A stretch of 64,000 nucleotides of DNA from Rhipidocladum racemiflorum (GCA_036346355.1 CM070581.1:7936001-8000000); one strand, 5' to 3'; shown: positions 44,881 through 57,078, numbered from the stretch's first letter. Numbers and translations are program-made. Notes: generated from the sequence alone by a model not told the origin.

Positions 44881-45830
44881 CCAGTAAAAGCAGTACCAAG
44901 TCCCTGACGTGTGTCACCTTCAATCCATCGAATACCGGCGTAAAGCCACCAGGATCCCATGACATGATGACAAAGAGGGCAATCATACAGTCATTCAAAG
45001 TGAAGTCAGAATAACAAGGGTCAACACTTATCCCATTTCCTTCAAACTCTCCCCAGGTATCTGCCACTGGAAGTTCCACAATACAAACGTTACCATATTG
45101 ATCTTGAGCCAGCAAGCAAGTGGACTGGAGAATCTCATCCATCATCATTTGCTTCATATGGCCATCATGGTTGAGTATCTCCTTCAACTCCCAATCCCCT
45201 ACAACAAAATTGTCATCCAAATCATCATTGAGAGACTTGGTATCACACGGATATTCAGCCCATCACTGTGAACATAGCACTTATCTTCACAGCCTTCATC
45301 ACACTGGCAAGTCTCCTTAGAGTCCTTATTACCCTCTGCAAGTAACTCTGGAGATGCTGGGTAATTCAATTTAGGACTGACTGTAGCAAAGTTGATGATT
45401 CCAGGAACTTCCATCATGGCATCTTGATAGCATAAAGAGAACTCTGAAGTTTCCAAGCATTGTTCAGTAGCAGTGACTACAAGCGAACCTTTCACAGTTT
45501 CCTGCGGCAGTGGAGGTGGTGCCGAAGAGGCTCGTGTTATTTGCCGCAGAGGAAGTGGTTGCTGCGCTAAAGAGGGTTGGAGCGGAGGCGGCGAAGAGGG
45601 GGAATGCGGTCGGTGAGGATGGTGAGTGGATCGGCGGTGGAGGCGGAGCAGGGCTTTGGCGCGGCGCGAGGGAACCGCTTGGTAGCGACGGCGGCGAAGA
45701 GGATGACCCAAGGGTGGTCGGCAGCGGCGCCATCGCCGAGGGCGCGAGGTGCAGCGAGGTGCGCGAGGACGGCGACGACGCGGAGGCGCGGGAGCGTGTC
45801 AGCGGCTCGGTCACTTGCGCGATAACGTCA
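44881..45830 (-). pseudogene. Unrecognised host-like gene fragment fused to the aminotransferase remnant
   Basis: An ATG at 45733 starts an alanine/serine/proline-rich segment (MAPLPTTLGSSSSPPSLPSG). It is followed, after probable splicing or frame change, by ATEQCLETSEFSLCYQDAMM, a Cys-rich block CQCDEGCEDKCYVHSDGLN, and MMMDEILQSTCLLAQDQYGN to SVDPCYSDFTLNDCMIALFV. The open frame at 45220-44435 runs straight from this segment into the aminotransferase sequence. It looks like real protein sequence but I do not recognise the family. Confidence 0.4.
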
Positions 45831-47838
45831 CGGTGGGGCCCGCGTGTCAGTACCATTCGGCCGAGCCATGCTGACGTCAGCAGCTGACATCACCCGTGGG
45901 TCCCACGTGTGAGCGACACTGTACCCATGGACCGGGTCCATGGTGGACCGAGCCGAACCGTGGACCGGGTCCACGGTGGACCGAGCCGAACCGTGGACCG
46001 GGTCTATGGACCGGCTGACGTCATGCTTACGCAATAAATCGATTTTTCTGTAGAAATATAATTCGGTGCAAATTCAAATTCATGCTGATGTCATATTTCC
46101 GAATTTTCAATAGAAAATAAATGAATTAATTCGGTTTATTCTTTTTAACGTATTTCAAACTTTAAACGGTGATAACTTTTGTGTTTTAACTCCGATTGAG
46201 GCGATTCCAGTTTCTAAATTTTTGTAAAATTGAGATTTATTTAATGGTGAATTTTATTTGATTTTTGGACATGAGTTTTTTCTCTATTTTTATTTATTTA
46301 TTATTTATTTATCCGATTCGCGTAGACGTTGAACTGCCCGAAGGTTTCGAAGGAGAAGTTTTGACGCAGGAGCAAGTTCAAGACCAGAAACCAGTACTCT
46401 TTGAAGGCAAGTTGTGCTTTGACCATATTGATCCCACTTTTGAAACTATGTTTATTTAAATTACTGCATGCTAATTTAACTAAAAATGCTTTCGATTAAT
46501 TCTGGGAGTTGCTATTCAACCTACTTGTTGTATGCCACCTTGTCGATAATAATTGTATGCCATTAATCATTTGTCACCCTAGGATGTGGAATAATAGTTG
46601 GACATTAATACCTTGCCAACATGGGTTAAGTAGATCGTGATTAGCCTGCTTAGCCATGCAATCGTGTTTTTGATATAATTTTGAATGTCTAAAATGAATC
46701 TTGACTTAATGAGAGATGGAACATGTTTTGGAAATTGCTACATGTGCTATTGATGATATTGATGGCACGTGGTGCATGGTAATCAACTGGGGTGATAAAA
46801 TGGTTCAGACTGAGGCAAGTGGAAAGATTGTTCTGGTGGGCCAGGTGTGGCACTTGGGAGGTCGTATTTGGTTTTATTGCTTTGGTTACCTGTGATTTAT
46901 TGGGTAGTCTTGCCTTGGTCACCCTAAGGATTTAACCTTGCAAGAATTTGAACTGAGTCCAACATACAGCCACAAGTTTGGAATGGGACAGACCTGGCCG
47001 AGTAAACTGTGATGTCTTGTCTTTGGTACTGTCGTGGTGGTGTGAGGCCTGGGTTCGCAGGTAGGCTCACATGGCGCAAGAGTGGGGCCTTGAGTGTGGT
47101 AACCAGTCCCTTCAGTGTTCAAACCTTAGCGGCTAGTACCGGGTTTAGAAGTAGCTTTGGAAAGGCTTTGTTACGGTCACTTGCCTTGGTATTGTTTGAT
47201 TGTATCTTGTGGGTAAAGTGTATAACCTCTGCAGAGTGTACAACCTATTTGAATAGCCGAGTCCACGGTATTAGACACTGCTCGGTGATTACAGTCAAAG
47301 GTTAGACTTTCATGAAAATGACTTTGGTTACTTGGATTGGAATCGATGAACTTGCTTTAGGTTGATAAATGCTTTACTTGTGAAATTGATTATGAAAGTT
47401 ATTATTGCTATTACTGTTTTACTGCTTTCAATCTACTACTGTTATTATGAATGTGCTTAACTGCAAATGAACCATTCTAGCCTATCCTTTGGAATAAGCC
47501 ATGCATGTAGCTATTAGCGTTGCATCTCTGTGCATGACTTGCTGAGTGCTTTTGAGTACTCACCCTTTCCACAATACAAACATCAGTTGAAGAAAAATCG
47601 ACGCTAGCATTGGAGGAGTAGTTCCAGGAGGAGCCGACGAACTAGGGGCGAGCCCAGTCAGTTGCCTGTGGCATATTGGTTGGCGCCACACGATTCTTTA
47701 TTCTTCCGCTGAAAGTTTATTTGAGTAAGACTTTAGCCCTGCGAGGCATACTTTTGCAACTTGACCATAAGGTCGAGCAACCGGTTATATTTCCCTTTCA
47801 ATAAAGTACTTTACTATTCCGTTGAGTATGATTATGAG
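45831..47838 (+). mobile_element. Partial gypsy-type long LTR (plus orientation)
   Basis: Non-coding DNA with phrases typical of long grass gypsy LTRs: GTGGGTCCCACGTGTGAG, CTCCGATTGAGGCGATTCCA, TCTTGTGGGTAAAGTG, ACCTCTGCAGAGTGTACAAC, TTTTGAGTACTCACCCTTTC. The block around 47211-47265 matches, in reverse, 59882-59950 in the solo LTR. Neither end is present: it fades out near 45830 and stops abruptly at the repeat array. Confidence 0.6.
45925..46018. repeat. About 2.5 tandem 33-bp units with palindromic cores
   Basis: CCATGGACCGGGTCCATGG, GTGGACCGAGCCGAACC, then GTGGACCGGGTCCACGG and another GTGGACCGAGCCGAACC. Each core is nearly its own complement. Confidence 0.8.
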
Positions 47839-50571
47839 GCGCAGATCACATGGTGGAGTCTCTATATATAAGAACTTCGGTCGCAGAAGTTTTGCTTAAG
47901 CCTCAACTTATCAAACTTCTCGTGTTGCTTTTCACATTGCATTGTGTCTATGTCTGCATACCGTGCTGCAGCAAGTTGTCAAGTGCATTAATGCTTGTCA
48001 CCGATACCATGGCTAGAAGCATGGGCGCACCGTGCTGCAGGAAGCTGCCAAGCTGTTGGTCAGGCACAGATCACATGGTGGAGTCTCTATATATAAGAAC
48101 TTCGGTCGCAGAAGTTTTGCTCAAGCCTCAACTTATCAAACTTCTGGTGTTGCTTTTCGCATTGCATTGTGTCTATGTCTGCACACCGTGCTGCAGCAAG
48201 CTGTCAAGTGCATTAATGCTTGTCACCGATACCATGGCTAGAGGCATGGGCGCACCGTGCTGCAGCAAGCCGCCAAGTTGTTGGTCAGGCGCAGATCACA
48301 TGGTGGAGTCTATATATAAGAAGTTCGGCCGCAGAAGTTTTTCTCAAGCCTCAACTTATTAAACTTCTGGTGTTGCTTTTCGCATTGCATTGTGTCTATG
48401 TCTGCACACCGTGTTGCAGCAAGCTGTCAAGTGCATTAATGCTTGTCACCGATACCATGGCTAGAGGTATGGGCGCACCGTGCTGCAGCAAGCTCCCAAG
48501 CTGTTGGTCAGGCGCAGATCATATGGTGGAGTCTCTATATATAAGAACTTCGGTCGCAGAAGTTTTGCTCAAGCCTCAACTTATCAAACTTCCGGCGTTG
48601 CTTTTCGCATTGCATTCTGTCTATGTCTGCACACCGTGCTGCAGCAAGCTGTCAAGTGCATTAATGCTTGTCACCGATACCATGGCTAGAGGCATCGGCG
48701 CACCGTGCTGCAGCAAGCTGCCAAGCTGTTGGTCAGGCGCAGATCACATGGTGAAATCTCTAAATATAAGAACTTCGGTCGCAAAAGTTTTGTTGGCTAG
48801 ACGCATGGGCGCACCGTGCTGCAGCAAACTGCCAAGCTGTTGGTCAGGCGCAGATCACATGGTGGAGTCTCTATATATAAGAACTTCGGTCGTAGAAGGT
48901 TTGCTCAAGCCTCAATCTATGAAACTTCTGGTGTTGCTTTTCGCATTGCATTGTGTCTATGTCTGCACACCGTGCTACAGCAAGCTGTCAAGTGCATTAA
49001 TGTTTGTCACCGATACCATGGCTAGAGGCATGGGCGCACCGTGCTACAGCAAGCTGCCAAGCTGTTGGTCAGGCGCAGATCACATAGTGGAGTCTTTATA
49101 TAAGAACTTCGGTCGCAAAAGTTTTGCTCAAGCCTCAATTTATCAAACTTCTGGTTTTGCTTTTCGCATTGCATTGTGTCATTCCCGAACACCATGTTGC
49201 AGTAAGCTGTCAAGTGCGTTGATGCTTGTCACCGATACCATGTCTAGAGGCATGGGCGCATCGTGCTGCAGCAAGCTGCCAAGCTGTTGGTCAGGCGCAG
49301 ATCACATGGTGGAGTCTCTATATATAACAACTTCGATCGCAGAAGTTTTGCTCAACCCTCAACTTATCAAACTTCTGGTGTTGCTTTTCGTATTGCATTG
49401 TGTCTACGTCTGCACACCGTGCTGCAGCAAGCTGTCAAGTGCATTAATGCTTGTCATCGATACCATGGCTAGAGGCATGGGCACACCGTGCTGCAGCAAG
49501 CTGCCAAGCTGTTGGGTAGGCGCATATCACATGGTGGAGTCTCTATATATAAGAACTTCGGTCGCAGAAGTTTTGCTCAAGCCTCAACTTATCAAACTTC
49601 TGGTGTTGTTTTTCGCATTCCATTGTGTCTATGTCCGCACACCGTGCTGCAGCAAGCTGTCAAGTGCATTAATGCTTGTCACCGATACCTTGGCTAGAGG
49701 CATGGGCGCACCGTGCTGCAGCAAGCTGCCAAGCTGTTGGTCAGGCGCAGATCACATGGTGGAGTCTCTAAATATAAGAACTTCGGTCGCAGAAGTTTTG
49801 CTGACAAGAGGCATGGGCGTACCGTGCTGCAGCAAGCTGCAAAGCTGTTGGTCAGGCGCAGATCACATGGTGGAGTCTCTATATATAAGAACTTCGATTG
49901 TAGAAGTTTTGCTCAAGCCTCAACTTATCAATCTTCTGGTGTTGTTTTTCGAAATTGCATTGTGTCTATGTCTGCACACCTTGCTGCAGCAAGCTGTCAA
50001 GTGCATTAATGCTTGTCATCGATACCATGGCTAGATTCATGGGCGCACCGTGCTGCAGAAAGCTGCCAAGCTGTTGGTCAGGCCCAGATCACATGGTGGA
50101 GTCTCTATATATAAGAACTTCGGTCGCAGAAGTTTTGCTCAAGCCTCAACTTATCAAACTTCTGGTGTTGCTTTTCATATCGCATTGTGTCATGTCTGAA
50201 CACCGTGCTGCAGTAAGCTGTCAAGTGCATTAATGCTTGTCACCGATACCATGGCTAGAGACATGGGCGTACCGTGCTGCAGCAAGCTGCCAAGCTGTTG
50301 GTCAGGCGCAGATCACATGGTGGAGTCTCGATATATAAGAACTTCGATCGCAGAAGTTTTGCCCAAGCCTCAACTTATCATACTTCTGGTGTTGCTTTTC
50401 GCATTGCACTGTGTCTATGTCTGCACATCGTGCTGCAGCAAGCTGTCAAGTGCATTAATGCTTGTCACCGATACCATGGCTAGAGGCATGGGCGCACCGT
50501 GCTGCAACAAGCTGCCAAGCTGTTGGTCAGGCGCAGATCACATGGTGGAGTCTCTAAATATAAGAACTTCT
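47839..50571 (+). repeat. Satellite-like tandem array, 225-bp unit with higher-order structure
   Basis: The start CAGATCACATGG recurs at 47842, 48067, 48292, 48515, 48740, 48851, 49076, 49298, 49523, 49748, 49859, 50085, 50309 and 50534. Most steps are 222-226 bp; two are 111 bp (from 48740 and from 49748), 1008 bp apart. Because 225 is a multiple of three, two frames stay open, giving a 604-residue frame at 48220-50034 with a repeating 75-residue Cys-rich peptide. I regard this as a by-product. Most units contain a TATA-like CTCTATATATAAGAACTTC; some copies are mutated. Confidence 0.9.
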
Positions 50572-51580
50572 TGTGTTTGTTCATGTGCAGGTGTTCCTCG
50601 AGGGCGAACTTGGTCGATGACGGGACCGGAACTAGGTTCATGGAAGAGCTGAGGTTCGGGACTAGGTTCTGGAGGAACCGAGGTCTTGGTGGTCAAGATG
50701 TCATGCGGGACGTTCGGGCTAGAGACCCGTGCGCATGGAGGCTAGTTAGTCACGTGTGTATGGCAGTGTTGCCATACGCGTGCAAGAGTTGTAATCGTTT
50801 AGGTTAGCTTGCATGTATTGGGCCAGGTTGGGCCAAGTGGACATGCATCCGTACTCTGTTAGGTTTGCTCCTTTAAATAGGGGGAGGTGTCCCTCTATTT
50901 TATATAGAACTTGACCTGGGCGCATAGAGGTGCTAGAACAAGTTTTTTTTTAGGGTTTGTACTCTTTTGATGGGAGTGCTTTAGACAAAAGAAATAAATT
51001 TCAATTTCCTTTAGATCTTTTGCATGCTACAGTAATTTTGAAGCTATAGTGCACGCATATTGTTCATCCGAGTTCTCTGTTTTCGTTTTCTCTCACGGTC
51101 TTCAGTTTAGTAGATTGATTCGTTGTCTACTTTGATTTCTTAAGTTTTGTCTTGGTTTGATCCATCCAAAATCTTCATATGGCTTTGTTTTAGTGTTTCT
51201 AATAGTTTCGTTTATCAATCTTTTGTAGATTTCGCTTAATCACGAAATTAGGGTTTTATCTACTTTCGTCATTTTCTATCACAGCAAGCTTTCGCGGTTC
51301 ATAAATTTTGATTCGTAAGTCCGATCGAGTTGATTCTTTTTTGGATTCGATTTGTATCGGAATCTTGTTTCTTGTGTTCAAATTTCAGATCAATCCAACG
51401 GTTGGATCTTTGGGAATCCATGATTTACAGAGCATCTGTCAATCTATTTTTGCTGGATACGAAGTTGTTTTTTGAATCTGATTTGTGGTAAAGTTTTAGT
51501 AGATTGAAAATTTCGTTTTAAGATTCCGCACAATCATTCACCCCCCTCTTATTGTTATATTCTAATATCTCGATCCTACA
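50572..51580 (+). repeat. 5' LTR, truncated at its junction with the satellite array
   Basis: Starts TGTGTTTGTTCATGTGCAGG directly after the array's last partial unit and ends CGATCCTACA. The TATA-like TTTTATATAGAACTTG is near 50899. Confidence 0.8.
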
Positions 51581-51582
51581 AG

Positions 51583-51594
51583 TGGTATCAGAGC
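51583..51594 (+). other. Primer-binding site (initiator tRNA-Met)
   Basis: TGGTATCAGAGC two bases after the 5' LTR. Confidence 0.9.
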
Positions 51595-51632
51595 AAGATT
51601 GTTCTAATCTATCTTAACCGGTGATTAGATTA

Positions 51633-53622
51633 ATGGATCGTTATTCGACAAAACCGTGTGTGTTCGATGGTGTTGATTTTCAGTTTTGGAAGGCCAAGAT
51701 GGAGGCGTTTATCCAAGCGCAGGGCTTCGCAATTTGGAAAAAGGTTTACAAGCCATATGAAGTTCCTGAGAATAACAACATCAATGACACCAATTATGCA
51801 CATGTTGAAACAAATAGCAAGGCGCGCAACTTGATCATCCAAGGCTTGGGACGCAGTGACTTTGACCGTGTGATCCATATCAAGTCCGCATATGAGGTAT
51901 GAAAATCTCTTTGTGATTACCATGAGGGTTCTAACACTATCAAAGAGGTTCGTCAAGATCTTTACAAAAAGGAATACATGCGATTTGAGATGAAGCCTGG
52001 TGAGTCGCTAGATGATTTCTTTGCACGCTTTAATATAATTCTTAGCAATTTGCGTGCTGTTGGAGTTAGCTTTGATGCTGCTGCTAATGCTAGACAATTG
52101 CTTGGTGCATTAGACATGTCTATTTGGGAGATGAAAGTAACATCCATTAGAGAATCAACTGTCATGAGTACACTTACTTTAAATGTTCTTTATTCTAAGT
52201 TGAAAACTCATGAGTTGGATGTTCTTGCCAGGAAGGGTAATGCTAAATCAATTGCTTTGATTTCTAATCCTAACATGTCAAATGCAAATTCCTCTTCTAG
52301 CTTTGCTTTGTCCTCCTTGTCTTCTTTAACAAATGAGCAAATTGAAGAATTTCCTGAACAAGATCTGGCACTACTCTCTTCTCGCTTTAACAAAGCTTTG
52401 CAGAATGTGAGAATGAGGAAGAGAGTTGGTGGTGGCCCTCCAAGATGCTATGAGTGTGGTGACCTCAACCATATTCGCCCAAATTGTCCTAAACTTGCAG
52501 GAAAAGCATCAAGGGAGGAGAAGGACAACGACAGAAGAAAAGAAAAGAAGTTCTCTCCTAGTGATAAGAAGAAGAAGAACTTCATCAACCGCAAAGTTGT
52601 CCACCGAGTTCTTTCTGCTCTTGAACAAGTCAATTTGAGCGATATGGATTTGGAGAGCAGCGACGATGATGCAACTCCAAGTAAGCATGATTTGATGGGT
52701 TGTCTCATGGCAAACAGGAAGGACAGCTTTACCGAAGACGACCACAACAGCGACTTCAATGAGGTAGATCATTCTTATGATGAATTAGCTATTGCTGTTG
52801 CTCGTCTTGGAAAATTGCTTGATAAACGTGATAAGAAAAATTAAGAAACATGATTTTCTCGTTGAATCATTGAATGTTGAAATTGCTAAACTTAAAACTT
52901 TGATTCCTAATGATGATGCTTGCAAATCATGTGACTTAATTTACAATGAGCTCACCTTGCTTAGGAAAGAACATGCTCTTCTGTTACATCAAAATGAAAA
53001 AAATGAGAAACATGTCAAACATGCTAGCTGTTCTACCATTGATTTGAATGATACAATTCCATGTTCTAAATGCTCCATACTGGAATTGAAGTTGAATGAT
53101 GCAAATGCTAGGGTTTCTCAAGTAACAGATGCTTTGCTTACACATGAGGTTCTTTCATGCTCAACTTGTCGCAAGCAAAAAGGAAAAGTGGATGTTCCCT
53201 GCAATAATTGTCTAACTCTTGCTAAGAAAGTTGATTACTTGCAAAATTCTTTGGAACGGTTCACTAATGGCAAGAGAAATTTAAACATGATTTTGGATAA
53301 ATCAAAAGTCAGCATTCAAAACAAAGGTTTAGGTTTTGATTCTTATGCTCATCATAAATCACATGCTCCCACTGTTGTTAAAACACTTGAAAGTGGAAAA
53401 TTTGAAATTGTCAATGAGCTTAAGAAAACTGTTTTTAAGTCTGCTGGAGTTTTATCTTCTACTATGATGAATGCAAAATGTGCTTCTACTGTTAAAGCAA
53501 AACATCATGTTAAGTACACTTGCACTCATTGTGGTAGAGATGGACATTTAGTAGATTTCTGCTTTAGGCTAGCCAAACAACAAAAGAAAGAAAGGACTAA
53601 GGCTAGGTCTAATTTCAAATAG
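51633..53622 (+). pseudogene. copia gag with two CCHC knuckles (two lesions)
   Basis: It starts at ATG 51633 (MDRYSTKPCVFDGVDFQFWK) just inside the primer site. The capsid domain continues to about 52300. The first knuckle CYECGDLNHIRPNC is near 52446, with a coiled-coil and Lys-rich stretch after it; a second knuckle CTHCGRDGHLVDFC is near 53520. Lesions: a TGA at 51901-51903 where the family has Trp (YEVWKSL), and a frame change in the A-rich run near 52838 (KRDKK). Two knuckles and a long gag fit the SIRE/Maximus group. Confidence 0.85.
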
Positions 53623-53643
53623 GCACGTTTCACTTCTCATTAT

Positions 53644-54219
53644 GTGCCTAGGGTGAAGCAAACACCTTTTGTTGCTAAGAACACGGGAAAAGACAAATCT
53701 GTTTTTTTGTATAAGAATACTCATGTTGTGCCTACTGTTGTGCGTCGTGTGTCTCAGTACTGGATTCATAAACATATTATTTCTAACCCCAATACCGATG
53801 CCTCGGCATTTTTTGCTTTTATGTAGGCTTCTCACGCAAGGAAGGAGAACATATGGCTAGTGGATTCTGGATGCTCACGCCACATGTTCGGTGATAAGTT
53901 TTGGTTCTCTTTCACTCGTGCATCTCGTGCTGAAAGTGTTATTTTTGAAGATGCTTCTTCTACCTCTGTTTTCGCAAAAGGCACTAGTCCAAATGGTACA
54001 GGTACATGTGCATATGTTCAGGGGGAGAGTATCTTTGTTCATGAAGATGATGATGATGATGCTATTGAGGATGAGATAATTGGAGTTTGCTGTGTGCTTG
54101 TGTGCTCGTTTTCAAGCTTCCCCGCGAGCTTCACATCGACAAGCTATCAAACGAATTTTCAGGTATCTCCATGGTACTCAAGATTTTGGCATTTGATTTT
54201 CTGCTTCCTCATGCATTAG
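53644..54219 (+). pseudogene. copia protease start, rest deleted
   Basis: Near 53846-53960 the frame reads ENIWLVDSGCSRHMFGDKFW, with the DSG aspartic-protease triad start intact, and then FEDASSTSVFAKGT. A premature TAG sits before it (53825-53827). After about 54080 the expected integrase and reverse transcriptase core is missing; the sequence jumps to the reverse transcriptase tail. Confidence 0.75.
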
Positions 54220-54500
54220 TTTAAGAGCTTTTTCTGATGTTGAATTTGGAGGATGTAGAATTGATAGAAAAAGTACATCTGGTTCATGCCACTTCTTGAG
54301 TAATTCTCTTTCTTGGACATATTGACATTAGATTTCACTTTCTTAGATATCATGTAGAAAAAGAAAATAGTATGCTTCACCATGTGGATACTGAACATCA
54401 ATTGGCACACATTTTCACAAAACCTTTGTCTTCTTCTCGTCTTGCTTTTATTCGGGGAGAACTTGGGATTGTTCATCCAATGGGTTTATTTTGAGGGGGA
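54130..54500 (+). pseudogene. copia reverse transcriptase end / RNase H remnant
   Basis: In changing frames: HRQAIKRIFRYLHGTQDFGI (about 54140), SDVEFGGCRIDRKSTSGSCH (54236), VDTEHQLAHIFTKPLSSSR (54385) and FIRGELGIVHPMGLF (54450). The middle of RNase H is deleted. Confidence 0.8.
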
Positions 54501-55567
54501 GTTTTCTTGCCAAATCTTTTACTTGACGAGCTTACTTTATCATATCTCTTTATATATTATGTAATTGAGCTGATATATGATAATCTAAATTGCTTTACTT
54601 GAACTAAAAGTGACATTGCAGAATTCCTTGGTTTGATTGTCTATAGCTAATACTCTGTGATATCTTGTTCCTATAGGCCTGATATTGAATCTTCTTGACA
54701 AAGCTGGGCTAAAGCATGTGTGTTTTCAACTTTACTCTTTCATAGACCATTTAATCACTTTGCATGTTTACTATAGAAGAAAAGGGAATAAGTAAAAAAG
54801 GGGGTCTTTTGATCTTTTTGCAAGCAGAAGCTTGTAAGAATTATCAAATTATATGCAAAAGCTTTAAGATGTATGCTTCAAGCATGTCATTCCCTAAAAG
54901 AAAAAGATGTATGCTTCAAGCATGCCATTCATAGAAAATAAAAGAAGTATGCTTCAAGCATGCCACATGCAGTTTAGTGTTAAAAAGATTAAATTGGTTC
55001 CCTAGATTGGGGTTGAAACTACTTGCTTGCCCTAAGTTGTTAGTTGCTTCATTTTTAGGCCTTGTTTTTCCTGCTGAGATCTTGCTTAGTACTTGGCTAT
55101 GGTTGATTAAATTGAGGTTGAGAGGCATGTCACTCCCTAACTTGTTAAAATCACACTATGTTCATGTATTATGCTTATTATGTGATCTATAAGGTTATGT
55201 GATCGAGTGAGCTCATTATTCTTTTGTCTTTGTATTTCTTTTTGTATTCTTGATGAATCCATTATCAAAGGGGGAGAGATTTTGGAGAAATTATGGAGTT
55301 TCTTGGGAGAAGATTTGAAAATTTTGAAAAACTTTGAACAATTTTGGTTTTGAAGAATTTTGGCTTTGGGTACATTGCACATTCACACACACTTTTCTTC
55401 TTAGGGGGAGATTTGTTTTTCACTGTAAATTTTGTCAATGGGGAGATTTTGTGTTTTCACTTTGGCCTCTGTTTCTAAACTTCTTGATTTCATTTTTTTT
55501 TCTTTTGAAGTGAATGCCAATGCTCAATTCTAAATGGTGTTGCCAATGTTTTCATCAAGGGGGAGAT
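54501..55567 (+). other. Long 3' untranslated internal region with multiple purine tracts
   Basis: GGGGGAG tracts occur near 54494, 55268, 55404 and 55558. The phrase 'atgcttcaagcatg' repeats at about 54870-54965. No env-like coding is visible. Confidence 0.6.
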
Positions 55568-57078
55568 TGTGAATCATTTGTTGAAAAATTGGCTAGGATT
55601 AATCTTGCAAAATTGCTTGTGCATGTGTTACACTAAGAAACAAAAACTTTCCTATTGCGCCCGTCTATATTTTCAAGAAACAGTAAATTTCATGTGTATG
55701 ACGGACCAAATTGTTTGGTCAGTCATAAATGGGATTTTCAAAGAGCAGATTTCATGTGTATGACAGACCAAATTTTTTGGTTAATCATAAATGGGATTTT
55801 CAAAGAGCAGATTTCATGTGTATGACGGACCAAATTTTTTGGTCCACCATAGATGGGTTTTTCTAGGGTTTTTAGATTTTTGTCCGTGATGAATGTTTTT
55901 TGCTCAGTTAGGGTTTTGAGCACATTTGGAATTGAATTTTGATTTGAATTTGAGATTATGAAATTAGTGTGAATTTCATGATGCATGTTTTGAAGTGGAC
56001 TTTATGCAATGCTCTTGTGAGTAGTTGCATGGATTAAATTGAGTCAAGTCGCGGACTGTGCTCGATCGTTTTGTGTTTGTTCATGTGCAGGTGTTGCTCG
56101 AGGGCAAACGTGGTCGATGACGGGACTGGAACTAGGTTCATGGAAGAGCTGAGGTTCAGGACTAGGTTCTGGAGGAACCGAGGTCTTGGTGGTCAAGATG
56201 TTATGCGAGACGTTCGGGCTAGAGACCAGTGCGCATGGAGGCTAGTTAGTCACGTGTGTATGGCAGGGTTGCCATACGCGTGCAAAAGTTGTAATCGTTT
56301 AGGGTAGCTTGCATGTATTAGGCCAGGTTGGGCCAAATAGACATGCATCCGTACTCTGTTAGGTTTGCTCCTTTAAATAGGGGGAGGTGTCCCTCTGTTT
56401 TATATAGAACTTGAGCTGGGCGCATAGAGGTGCCAGAATAAGTTTTTTTAGGGTTTGTACTCTTTTGATGGGAGTGCTTTAGACAAAATAAATAAAGTTC
56501 AATTTCCTTCAGATCTTTTGCGTGCTACAGTAATCTCGAAGCTACAGTGCACGCATACTATTCATCCGAGTTCTCTGTTTTCGTTTTCTCTCACGGTCTT
56601 CAGTTTAGTAGATTGATTCGTTGTCTACTTTCATTTCTTGAGTTTTGTCTTGGTTTGATCCATCCAAAATCTTCATATGGCTTTGTTTTAGTGTTTCTAA
56701 AAGTTTCGTTGATCAATCTTTTGTAGATTTCACTTAATCACGAAATTAGAGTTTTATCTACTTTCGTCATTTTCTGTCACAACAAGCTTGCGATGTTCAC
56801 AAAATTTGATCCGTAAGTCTGATCGAGTTGATTCTTTTTAGTTTTGATTCGTATCGGAATCTAGTTTCTTGTCTTCAAATTTCAGATCAATCCAATGGTT
56901 GGATCTTCAGGAATCTACGATTTACAGAGCGTCTATCAATCTATTTTTGCTGGATACGAAGTTGTTTTTTGAATCCGATTTGGGGTAAAGTTTTAGTAGA
57001 TTGAAAATTTGGTTTTAAGCTTGTGCACAATCATTCACCCCCCCTCTGATTGTTATATTCTTATATCTCGATCCTACA
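55568..57078 (+). repeat. 3' LTR of the SIRE-like element
   Basis: TGTGAATCATTTGTTG follows AAGGGGGAGAT directly, and it ends CGATCCTACA. The last ~1007 bp match 50572-51580. A 63-bp phrase (TTTCATGTGTATGACGGACC) repeats three times near 55688-55850. Confidence 0.7.

Larger units (their letters stand above)
50572..57078 (+). mobile_element. SIRE/Maximus-like Ty1/copia element, internally deleted, 5' LTR truncated
   Basis: LTR sequence at 50572-51580 and 56072-57078 is near identical. A tRNA-Met primer site follows the left LTR (51583-51594), and gag, protease start and the last part of reverse transcriptase/RNase H lie between. Integrase and most of reverse transcriptase are deleted. Several AAGGGGGAGA tracts precede the 3' LTR, as in SIRE-type elements. 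If the last tract (55556-55567) is the true purine tract, the LTR starts at 55568 (1511 bp) and the left LTR lacks its first ~500 bp, which explains why no target duplication is seen. Confidence 0.8.

Noticed and set aside
45463..45472. Right end of the second CACTA element (AGTAGCAGTG)
   Set aside because: Differs from TAGTAGTG, lacks nearby subterminal motifs and lies within coding-like sequence.
48220..50034. 604-residue protein
   Set aside because: It is an array of 225-bp repeats whose length is a multiple of three. A second frame is open as well, so the open frame is explained by the repeat.
47839..50571. CRISPR-like array
   Set aside because: Adjacent repeats without unique spacers, unit size 225 bp and a plant context; it is a satellite.
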